NCBI GenBank assembly: GCA_022560025.1
Contig: JAFISE010000350.1
Coordinates: 1 to 15,883, forward strand
Source: Stagonosporopsis chrysanthemi
Lineage: Eukaryota; Ascomycota; Dothideomycetes; Pleosporales; Didymellaceae
DNA: 15,883 nt
Direction: 5' to 3'
Shown: one piece after another, positions 8,870 through 15,883 of the stretch
How positions within the stretch are numbered: the stretch's first letter is position 1
How the letters are laid out: each line of letters starts with the position of its first letter
The notes under the pieces: generated by a model
Told to the model about the DNA's origin: nothing
Database searches by the model: none
What the model saw: the letters and a program-made list of their open reading frames with translations, nothing else
Translations under genes and position numbers: made by a program

Positions 8870-9886
8870 TTATTCCACCCTCCTCACTCCAACTACGCGG
8901 TTCAGTCGGCTCTCAAGAGCGTACATAGTCTCCTGCATGTCCTCAAGATCTCTCCCAATATTACTGACAATACTCAAAACCTCACCAACCTCATGTGCCG
9001 TTCTGCGAACCTCAACACGGTTCAGTACCTCACTTAGGTTGACCACCGATGCCTTTTGCCTCACCCATAGCCAGCGTTCCTTGAATCCACAGTTCTTATA
9101 CTCATGACCCAATCGATTCGTCGCATGCAAGTCTGACGTATCATCCTCTGAGTAGTAGGACCCTTTCTCTGGGCCCAAAGGCCGACTGTTGTTTGACCAC
9201 TGCGTAGAGCCTTGTGTTTGGTACTCTGGTTTCAGAAAGGGATACTCAATTTCACGGAACGACTGAACAAGATCGCGGACCGTGATGCGCATGACTTGCA
9301 TGGCGTCGCTCTCCCCCTTGGACCGCATAGACTGGATGTCGCGATCGAAATGCATTGTCCCTGGGCCTGACTTGCTCCGGCTCTTCCTTCCTCTACTTCT
9401 TCGTGTGTGGTCGTAGGTGCTCTCGCGGCCTTCGGAACCGCTTCTAGCGCCCGGTCCATGGCTTTTGTCTCGATGGATAGACCTCAATCTCTTCCGCACT
9501 CGGCGTAGATGACGCCGCTCTTCCAATAGACCTTGCTTTAGGCTGGATAGATAATCTTGGATCTCCTTTGGTGCGGCTCCAAAGGTGCCAAGGTTGGACC
9601 AAAAGACCTTGAAGAAGGTGCCTAGTGTGAAAGCGAAGGAAACGAAGCCTATCATGGTTGACACCATCGACAAAGGCGAGAATAAAGTGTGCGAGACCGT
9701 GACACCCATAATCTTTGATAGGAAGATTGCAAGAACGTGGTTGCCTTTGAAGACGTTGCGTGTCGTCATTGTATCTCGCTCGTCGTCACTCGGTTGATGC
9801 ATAGCAACGAAGCTAGAGGGTTGGGTTGAGGGTCCAGACCAATGGCGACTTTGCCGCGGCTTCCGCAGTGCACTCAGCATCACCAT
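8870..9886 (-). CDS. Predicted membrane protein with basic linker and C-terminal helical region (338 aa)
   Basis: Minus-strand ATG at 9886-9884, stop TAA at 8872-8870. Residues 49-66 and 72-95 are hydrophobic, with Phe/Val/Leu/Met-rich segments suited to one or two membrane passes. Residues 105-135 are strongly helical and charged (EIQDYLSSLKQGLLEERR). Residues 125-175 are very rich in Arg/Lys/Ser and look disordered. The C-terminus (about 265-338) contains a KERWLWVRQ motif and a regular heptad-like Leu/Val/Ile pattern ending RVVGVRRVE. I recall uncharacterised Dothideomycete proteins with the same layout (a SFAFTLGTF-like membrane segment near the start and a conserved VVGVRR end), but no functional name. 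There is no signal peptide. Inner Mets at 29, 40 and 60 are alternative starts. MITE-like elements lie 65 bp upstream and 178 bp downstream. No introns are needed. Confidence 0.75.
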   Translation of the reverse strand: MVMLSALRKPRQSRHWSGPSTQPSSFVAMHQPSDDERDTMTTRNVFKGNHVLAIFLSKIMGVTVSHTLFSPLSMVSTMIGFVSFAFTLGTFFKVFWSNLGTFGAAPKEIQDYLSSLKQGLLEERRHLRRVRKRLRSIHRDKSHGPGARSGSEGRESTYDHTRRSRGRKSRSKSGPGTMHFDRDIQSMRSKGESDAMQVMRITVRDLVQSFREIEYPFLKPEYQTQGSTQWSNNSRPLGPEKGSYYSEDDTSDLHATNRLGHEYKNCGFKERWLWVRQKASVVNLSEVLNRVEVRRTAHEVGEVLSIVSNIGRDLEDMQETMYALESRLNRVVGVRRVE

Positions 9887-9951
9887 AGTGTAAACGGCGC
9901 CTGGCTGCTTCTCTCGTTCAGAAGTGCCGACTGCGCGAGGCTGTGTACGTA

Positions 9952-10191
9952 CAAAGAAGCTCGTTTCTTTTGGCTGATTAGATTAACATGCCACCCTTAC
10001 TAAATCCTCTGTGCGCAGGACAGTTCCTACAGGATACACTTCAGATCTAGCTTTAGTAGCAGAGAGAAAAGAGAACAGTAAACACTACATGTTTGCGCAA
10101 GAAGATTTAACGTACGTTTTGTGGGGGCTGTAGCCAACTTAGGAACCCAAGGTCCCCACCAACAATTGCTCAAAACAAACGAGCTTCTTCG
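9952..10191 (+). mobile_element. MITE-like TIR element, copy 3
   Basis: A 240-bp element flanked by TA at 9950-9951 and 10192-10193. The left end reads CAAAGAAGCTCGTTTCTTTT and the right end is the near inverted complement, ending GAGCTTCTTCG. It shares interior blocks with copy 1, for example AGTAAACACTACATGT at about 10077-10092. Non-coding. It sits 65 bp upstream of the start codon of the membrane-protein gene, so it probably contributes to or interrupts that gene's promoter or leader. Confidence 0.78.
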
Positions 10192-10193
10192 TA

Positions 10194-10621
10194 AAGATAG
10201 GGTCAGAGAAGCCAGATACATGCAACCTTGGGTGGTCACTAATTACCGCTCAAAATTTGAGACACACGTGCTGCGATCTGTATCACTGATTGTTGCGTTG
10301 AGATCGTTGTGGGGTGCATGCAGGTCCGACCTCATGTTTGGTTGCCAGACTCACAATTCGACTGGGAGATCTGGGGAGGCCTTTCGAAAAGGGCCAACGA
10401 AGCCCGCATCAAGAATGCAGAGTCACAGGTAGGGAACAAGAACCATGGAAGAGCAGGTAAACGAACTCCATTCTGGCCAGGCTAGAGTACACAGCCCCAG
10501 CCCAACCATGGCTCCAAGCGACACAAGGGACCAGAAGTGCAAAGACACAGTACAAAAGGCTTGCCCACACCACCCACATTCATCTCCCAACGCTTCAACC
10601 ACTCGTAATAAGTGTCCGGAG
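10194..10621. other. No supported gene; short coding-like frame
   Basis: A plus-strand frame open from 10261 to a TAG at 10485 has an ATG at 10318 and would give 55 residues, with a Trp/Asp/Arg-containing segment (RPHVWLPDSQFDWEIWGG). Candidate donors GTAGGG (about 10431) and GTAAAC (about 10457) lie inside it. A second ATG frame starts at 10445 (63 codons). Neither shows a domain. They may be remnants of a gene or chance. Confidence 0.3.
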
Positions 10622-10947
10622 ATCGGTGATGATTAGTCTGTCGCTGACAGACTACTCTGAGGTCTGACACGAGTAGAGGTAGCCTGTTGAGGTTGCGCGG
10701 TGTTAGCAAGCTATGCGGGACGACTTTTATGGCCAGAAATTTCGACTCTACCATAGACCAGAGTCTCAGATCGTAACATTCGTCATCAGACCGGTGATGA
10801 TCCTCTGTCGCTGACAGACTGTTCTGAGGTCTGCGAAGAATGAAGGTGGTCTGTTGAGGTTGCGCAGTGTTGGCAAGCTATGCGGGACGACTTTTATGGT
10901 CAGAAATTGTTCTCAACAACGGCCGGAGCCTCAGATTGTAACAATAG
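10622..10947 (+). repeat. Diverged tandem duplication of about 165 bp, 2 copies
   Basis: The segment from about 10622 to 10780 is repeated at about 10790-10947 with an offset of 165-168 bp and small indels. Shared blocks include GGTGATGAT, TCTGTCGCTGACAGACT, CTGTTGAGGTTGCGC, AAGCTATGCGGGACGACTTT and CTCAGATYGTAACA. Each copy carries an inverted repeat (see the hairpin at 10635). No ORF spans the copies. Identity is roughly 80% by eye. Confidence 0.8.
10635..10653. repeat. Perfect inverted repeat (8-bp arms, 3-nt loop)
   Basis: AGTCTGTC-GCT-GACAGACT. The second copy of the surrounding duplication keeps the central part (TCTGTC-GCT-GACAGA, at about 10804-10818) although the flanking bases changed. 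It could be a hairpin or a dyad protein-binding site. Confidence 0.7.
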
Positions 10948-11753
10948 TCCGTAGACGTCTTCACTCCACCCGCCTTTTGAAAAGTTTCAACCCTGTGTTC
11001 CATCCCGGTGAAGGTATGCAAGTGCGCAATGCATGCTTGTGGTCGCGGGTCCAGCAGCGTATAGGTAGCATTCGTCAAGGATGAAGGATATGGTGCGAGC
11101 GGATCCGAGACGCGTACGTGAATAGCTGGGTCTGTGTTCGAAGAGCTGGATTCAAGTCAGTGTGGGTGAGTAAACACTGTCAGCTCTCCCCTTCCCAGTC
11201 TCGAGTGGCCGCCCTTCCAGGACTGGCTTCATGCAGGCGCAGGTGCAGCCTTACCTTTCCAGAGAGAATGCAGCCACGAGTCATTGCACGTGTTTGACAC
11301 GACTTATACCATCCAAGCGGCAAGAGCATCGCACTTTGAATTCTTCTCCACCCACAAGATCCCACTCTTCTCAACCAAGCACTCGCAGATACATATAATT
11401 GGCCTTGAAAAAAGCTCATCATTCCACCGGCAGGAAAGAGAGACGTGTGTATCCATAATGGCACTTATGTTGCAACTGAACTTACAAGAATTGGCAGACA
11501 CTGTTCTAGCACAGGATCACAACATCTCGTTAGCACATACACAGGAGAAAAGAATAATAATAGAAACAAATTCAGAAGTAAAACACATATAAAAATCTTT
11601 CCAGAGAAGGAGTCACATCACAATCTTCTATTGCCATCCATTTGCAGTGTATTACCCAAAGTCCGCCCCCATCTAACAACTACTTATCTGCCCAAGCTAA
11701 ATCATCGCGTAAGCATCTTGGGTGTCCCTGTTAACTACCTGCTCTTATAGGAA
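10948..11753. other. Intergenic, nothing recognised
   Basis: The only frames are short ones starting with non-ATG codons, without domain-like sequence. No tRNA-like fold or other element was seen. The sequence becomes A-rich toward 11550-11600. Confidence 0.4.
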
Positions 11754-11828
11754 GGGGGGGGGGGGGTAGGGCGTTGGATAGTCAGACAGCGTTAGATAGT
11801 TAGACAGCGTTGAATAGCGTTGGACAGG
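11754..11828. repeat. G13 run followed by degenerate 18-bp repeats
   Basis: A run of 13 G at 11754-11766 is followed by GCGTTGGATAGTCAGACA at 11771, a near copy at 11789, and shortened copies beginning GCGTTG at 11807 and 11817. This is the start of the simple-sequence island. Confidence 0.8.
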
Positions 11829-11940
11829 GATAGACCGAGTCCACATGACGCAACGCGACAAAAGCAGGCCCCCTACCCATGTGATCTGATTAGATTCGAT
11901 TAGATTGGATTGGGCTCGACGGCGTTGATAGCGTCAATGC

Positions 11941-12010
11941 AAGGGAGAGAAAAGGGAAAAAAGAGAAAGAGGAAAAACAGAAAGAAGAGAAAAAAAGGAA
12001 AAAAGGGAAA
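11941..12010 (+). repeat. Polypurine tract, about 70 bp
   Basis: Only A and G for about 70 positions apart from a single C at 11978. Homopurine/homopyrimidine DNA of this length can adopt triplex structure, but nothing shows that it does here. Confidence 0.85.
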
Positions 12011-12148
12011 CTCCGGGCCTGGAATTATTCCTATCCTATCCTACCCTAGCGAAATCAATCTGATCTGATCTGTTTAGAACATCGTCATCGTTATCTTGTG
12101 CGTTTCCCGTCTCTGTCTTTGTAGTACGCTGGATGCAGTAGGTGGTAT

Positions 12149-12252
12149 GTAGTAAGTAGTAAGTAGTAAGTAGTAAGTAGTAAGTAGTAAGTAGTAAGTA
12201 GTAAGTAGTAAGTAGTAAGTAGTAAGTAGTAAGTAGTAAGTAGTAAGTAGTA
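12149..12252 (+). repeat. Heptanucleotide array (GTAGTAA), 14 perfect copies plus 6 bases
   Basis: Perfect 7-bp periodicity from 12149 through 12246, with a fifteenth copy broken at its last base. Because 7 is not a multiple of three, its open translations on the minus strand (Tyr/Leu/Thr repeats) are an artefact of a unit that happens to lack stops, not a gene. Confidence 0.95.
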
Positions 12253-12262
12253 TGCAGTAGCA

Positions 12263-12344
12263 AGTAGATAGTAGGCAGTAGATAGTAGGCAGTAGATAGT
12301 AGGCAGTAGATAGTAGGCAGTAGATAGTAGGTAGTAGATAGTAA
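12263..12344 (+). repeat. 14-bp array (AGTAGATAGTAGGC), about 5.9 copies
   Basis: Copies start at 12263, 12277, 12291 and 12305 (identical), 12319 (last base changed) and 12333 (13 bases, changed end). The unit shares the GTAGTA-type core with the adjacent heptamer array and probably arose from it by expansion of two variant heptamers. Confidence 0.93.
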
Positions 12345-12393
12345 GTTTTTCAGCTCTCCTTCCATCCGTCAGATAGGCCAAAAGAACTGACAT

Positions 12394-12434
12394 AACGCAA
12401 CGCAACGCAACGCAGCGCAACGCAGCGCAGCGCA
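12394..12434 (+). repeat. CGCAA/CGCAG pentanucleotide array
   Basis: About eight 5-bp units alternating CGCAA and CGCAG. It is one of three NNCAA-type pentamer arrays within 400 bp (see 12648 and 12761). Confidence 0.85.
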
Positions 12435-12647
12435 CCAACAGTAACAGCAGACGACAACAGCAAACCACAAGAAACCAGAGCAGAGCGTTCGACAAAAAAG
12501 CCAATATCAAGGTCAAATATAGAAAAAAAAATAATAATGGTATAAGCAGGATGTTGTCCACGCCCCCTCCCCCCTCCCCTCCCTCGTTACCCCCTCTGCG
12601 CTCTGCGGGACTTTGACTTTCTCTCTCTCGCCAGCCGCGACTACCCT

Positions 12648-12692
12648 ACCAAACCGAACCAAACCAAACCAAACCAGACCAGACCAAACCAA
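12648..12692 (+). repeat. ACCAA-type pentanucleotide array
   Basis: About nine 5-bp units, mostly ACCAA with variants ACCGA and ACCAG. On the minus strand the run is T/G-rich. Confidence 0.85.
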
Positions 12693-12760
12693 AGCCAAAC
12701 AAAACCCCGCTGTGTTTCTTTCATTGCGTCCCAAATCCAAAATCCAATCATTGTGAAGAG

Positions 12761-12782
12761 CACAACACAACACAACGCAACG
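12761..12782 (+). repeat. CACAA pentanucleotide array
   Basis: Four to five units, CACAA then CGCAA, followed by further loose ACAAC/ACAAA units to about 12800. It belongs to the same A/C-rich pentamer group. Confidence 0.75.
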
Positions 12783-12796
12783 TCGTACAACACAAA

Positions 12797-13501
12797 ACAC
12801 AGCGCAACCCCCCCATCTTCCTGTTTCGCAGCCAGAGAACGAAAAAGAAAACGCCAAGTCCTTGCGTGGAGAGAAGATACGATGAGGGCGCCGGGGCGGT
12901 GGGGGGCAGGGGGAGGGGGGAAAAGGTAGTAGCGAGCGTTCCAAAGAGACAGTTGTATCGTGTCCGAGTCGCAGCGAGCGGGCCAAGCGAAGAGAGGCGA
13001 GAAAAAGGAAAGGGTCGGGCAGGGCAGAGCAAGGCGTGTATATGGCTCGCTCCGCCCAACCGCAGCAAGACGAGGGGGGCGAGAACGAGCGAGTAAACTA
13101 AAGGGACAAGGGTGAAACGAGTACCAACGCCGGCGTTCTCTGGTATCCAATCGAGAAGCAATGAGAAAAGTCCCGAGACCTGGTTCCGCCCAAAGCCGTG
13201 ATGCTCCGAAGGGGGGAAAAGCGTTAAGGCCGAAACGAAAAATGGGTATATGAGGTTTTTGTGGTTGTGGAGGAGACCCGAGACGGGGCGCGCTTTTGGG
13301 TGGTACTGCGGCTTTGGCTTTGGCAGGCGGACTCGCGCGCGATCGGGGACGGCTGCGGTGAGCTTGTGAGGGCCGCTGTGCAGTACGCCAAGAGTGCTCC
13401 GCGGGATTTCCAGTTCAAATCCTGCGCAGTCCGCTCGAACGTGTTTGGGGAAGCTGGCGACGGCGGACGTGGAAGCTAGTGCGAGACTGATGGCTGCTAC
13501 C
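12797..13501 (-). other. Downstream flank, probable 3' UTR of the Som1-like gene
   Basis: On the minus strand this directly follows the Som1-like stop codon. It is pyrimidine-rich with C and T runs and has no ATG-initiated domain-bearing frame. A long stop-free frame from 13545 to 12748 overlaps the end of the gene in another phase, but begins without an ATG and looks like untranslated sequence. No clear AATAAA was seen on the minus strand. Confidence 0.4.
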
Positions 13502-15815
13502 CTATATACCGTCACCAGCCTCGACGCTGTTCGTGAAGTCGTCAAACCCGACTAAGCTGCCAAAACCGCCCGAGTCTTCGCTGGTGTGTAGGAAAGAGTC
13601 GAAGTCGAAGTTCTCGAGCGCCGTATCGCCGTCGCCAAAGTTGAGACCAATGTCGAAACTGCCTTCTGTGAGGTCGCCAAACGGACCGTCGTTGCCCATG
13701 GGAGGCGGCTGCTGTGGTTGCGCTTGCTGCTGGGGCGCTTGAGGCTGGCCGTTCGGGTTGAAAGATTTCGCGTGCATTGGCGTGATCGGAGTGGACGGTG
13801 TCGGTGTAGGCGCTTCTTCGCCGGCGGAGGCTGCGGGGGTTGTACCTGCATTTGGCCCTTTCTTTTGCGCGGGCTTCTGAAATCAATATCAATGTCGCTC
13901 AGTGTTAGGGAAGCGCACAACTTTACCTTGTTATCTTTTGTCCCCTTCTTCTTGGGAGCGGGCTTGTTCGCCTGGTTGGGGGTCGGCGGTGCCTGGTTCG
14001 ACATTGCGGGCGAGGCCTCTGGCCGTTGCTCATTTGCTGGAGCTGGGGGAGGCGGCATTTGGCCCCGCTGCTGGGGACCGCCCATGGGGCCTCCCATCAT
14101 CTGTGGTTGCTGCGGCATGCCGGGCTGGGGTGGCCCGCGCCACTGGCCATTCATCTGACCGTTGCGCATGGCCTCCATCTGCTGTGGGGTCATCTGCTGC
14201 TGGCCGTTGAAGTTGGCGCCAGGATGCGAGCTCGGTGGTCGCATCATGGGGTTGTTGGGCATTTGCGGGTAGAACTGTGGCGGCATGCCTGGAGGTGCCA
14301 GGTTGGGATCCGGGAAGCCCATGTTGGGCGCGGGGGAGGCACGCTGCTGCATGCCCTCGGGCATGGGAGAGCCCGGCAGTCCTTGCTGGCCGAGCTTGGG
14401 CGTGCGACCCTTCATGTCTGCTGGGTTCGGCGACGGCCCAGCGCGACTTCCAGAGGGAGACATGGCTGGCGGGAACTGGCCCTGTCCCTGTTGGTGGGGT
14501 CCAGACATGTTGTCCTGCTCCTGCCGTGCCATGAGTAGGCGCTTTTTGTTCTGCTGCTCCAGCAGCATGAGCTGCATCTGGTAGTCTTGCAGTGCATGGC
14601 TGCCCTGCTGCTGAGGCTGGCCGGGCTGTTGTGGAGGCATGCCGGGGCGAGGCTGGTTGGTAGCAAACATGATTTCTTGGCCCTCCAGGCCTTGGTTCAT
14701 AGGAGAGCCCTGGGTCATAGCCTGGGGCGAGGCAGTGTTATTCAGTGCTACTCTGTGCTGTTGGGCCAGGCTTTGGGCATATACCTCGATGTTCTTCTGC
14801 TGCGCATTGTTGGCGGCCTGTCCAAACTCGTTGAACTGGGCGTTGGGCATGTTGTTGTTCATGGCGCCTGGATCGGAGCGAGTTAGCGGGGGGCCATGTG
14901 CGGTTGTCAGCGCGGGGGAGACGTACCCTCAACGCGCGGCCTCTTGTTGGGAGACGGGGCGTTGTCGATCGAGTTTGGCGACGGGGCACGCTGGCCGTTC
15001 ATGTCCATCTGCGAGCCGTCGCGCTGCATCTGCGCGCCCATCATGTTGGGCTTGTTCATCTGGCCGGCGGCGACCATGGGGTTGCCGTTGCTGCAGCGGT
15101 TAGCACGGGGCGTGTGGGGGGCGGGAGGGTGGCAGGGGCGGCGTACGGGCGGTTGTTCTGCAGGGCAGCGCGCTTGAGGTCGTTCTGGGCGGCGACGCCG
15201 TTGGGCATGTTGCCGCGCATCATGTTGCCCATGTTCTGGTACTGGGCGTTCATCTGGTTGCTCATCATCATGCGCTGGTTGCGCTGCTCGTTCTGCATCT
15301 GGGTGATGTGCTGGAGGGGGGGGGGGTCGTCAGCATGTGGGTCAATGGGGGGGCGGGCGGGCGAGGCGTACGCGCGTGTGCTGGATGTACTGGGCGCCCT
15401 TGGAGGGCTGGCCGGAGCGGTTCTTGCTGGCCTGGAAAATGTCCCAGAACTGGACCCACCAGTCGAGCAGGAACGAGTTGTCGGCCATCTGGTTCTTGGG
15501 CAGCAGCGGGTTCGGCAGGCCCGTCAGCGAGTCGTCGTCCATGGCGTCGAGGCCGTTGGGCTTGCTGCCCGGGCTGGTCTTCTGCGGCGGCGACGTCGAC
15601 ATCTTCATGTCGCACTCGACCATGGCGCGCGCCAGGCGGTTGTGGTTGTTGCGCAGGAAGTAGTCGTAGATGTACGTGTTGAGCTGCTCGCGCGGGTCCA
15701 TCTGCTGGTGCTGGGGCGGGCCGGGCATGCTCATCGTGGCCATGACGGGCGTGCCGTTGACGTTGACGGGGCCGCCGTTCGCGGCCATGGCCATGTGCAT
15801 CTGCGGGTTCTGCAT
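13502..15815 (-). CDS. som1: LisH/LUFS-domain transcriptional regulator, Som1/SomA/Flo8-like (695 aa)
   Basis: Five exons on the minus strand: 15815-15372, 15310-15147, 15090-14927, 14867-13927 and 13876-13502. The four introns (61, 56, 59, 50 bp) begin GTACGC, GTACGC, GTACGT and GTAAAG; branch sites GCTGAC, GCTAAC and GCTAAC are visible in the first three. The total is 2088 nt in one frame. A LisH motif lies at residues about 43-70 (LNTYIYDYFLRNNHNRLARAMVE), continuing as the LUFS region to about 130 with SFLLDWWVQFWDIFQA. The middle is rich in Gln, Met, Pro and Asn, with basic NLS-like stretches at 252-255 (KRPR) and about 559-577. The C-terminus is acidic and aromatic (FDFDSFL..FDDF), suggesting activation. 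Family members (yeast Flo8, Aspergillus SomA, Magnaporthe Som1) act downstream of cAMP/PKA in the nucleus, with a PtaB/Ldb1-type partner, to control adhesion, development and virulence. An in-frame TAG 27 bp before the ATG supports this start unless an upstream intron exists. Confidence 0.88.
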
Positions 15816-15883
15816 CGCGACGCGGGGCGGAGGGGCCGGCTACGGCGGGCGCAGGCGGCGGCGGGCTCTGCGGCGGGCGCGGG
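15816..15883 (-). other. Leader of the Som1-like gene, cut by the window edge
   Basis: A GC-rich stretch upstream of the chosen ATG. On the minus strand it contains an in-frame stop (CCGTAG), which could also be the acceptor of an upstream intron. Promoter elements would lie outside the window. Confidence 0.4.

Noticed and set aside
12036..12561. Long minus-strand frames with Tyr-Leu-Thr repeats
   Set aside because: They are translations of the GTAGTAA and 14-bp arrays, whose units lack stops in those frames; no non-repeat domain is present.
13344..13433. tRNA-like GTTCAAATCC box with partly pairing ends
   Set aside because: The acceptor-like ends pair at 6 of 7 positions, but the T stem pairs poorly (2 of 5) and no convincing A box or anticodon arm fits.
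12748..13545. A 265-codon stop-free minus-strand frame overlapping the end of the Som1-like gene
   Set aside because: It begins with TTG, has no early ATG, overlaps the well-supported last exon in another phase, and runs through pyrimidine-rich untranslated-type sequence.
13718..15103. Plus-strand frames up to 170 codons opposite the Som1-like gene
   Set aside because: They are antisense shadows of a Gln/Pro/Met-rich GC-rich coding sequence.
1..15883. CRISPR arrays, bacterial operons or phage-like modules
   Set aside because: Spliceosomal introns and fungal gene families show nuclear eukaryotic DNA, and the direct repeats here have no spacer structure.

Overview
The window looks like nuclear DNA of a filamentous ascomycete. 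Its genes have short introns (50-61 bp) with GTAAG/GTACG-type donors and CTAAC/CTGAC branch sites. One gene is a LisH/LUFS-domain regulator of the Som1/SomA/Flo8 type, another is a Ser/Thr/Pro-rich secreted wall protein, and there are remains of an F-box/LRR-like gene of a kind I associate with Dothideomycetes. The class assignment is inference; no rRNA or barcode locus is present.

Layout, left to right. 1-1103: mostly unassigned, with two weak spliced-gene candidates (a possible 3' terminal exon at 128-291 on + and a possible 73-residue two-exon gene at 552-819 on -). 1104-2534 (+): an intronless gene for a 476-residue, very acidic protein of unknown function. 2590-3857 (-): a decayed F-box/LRR-like gene with two in-frame stops and one frameshift, convergent with the acidic-protein gene. 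4032-4268: first copy of a short terminal-inverted-repeat element flanked by TA. 4271-5990: no assignable gene, although several frames are unusually open. 6154-7587 (+): secreted, repeat-bearing, Ser/Thr/Pro-rich wall-type protein. 7588-8454: flank. 8455-8689: second copy of the TIR element, in reverse orientation. 8870-9886 (-): membrane-anchored protein with a C-terminal helical region. 9952-10191: third copy of the TIR element, 65 bp before that gene's start codon. 10194-13501: about 3.3 kb without a supported gene, holding a diverged tandem duplication of about 165 bp and then a dense island of simple-sequence arrays. 13502-15815 (-): a five-exon gene for a 695-residue Som1/SomA/Flo8-like protein, the best-identified gene here.

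The genes do not form an obvious pathway or cluster. The main non-genic signal is a family of three MITE-like elements with TA target duplications, two of which bracket the membrane-protein gene in opposite orientations. No convincing new multi-gene system was found. Functional calls come from reading translations and recalling family features; no database search was done.
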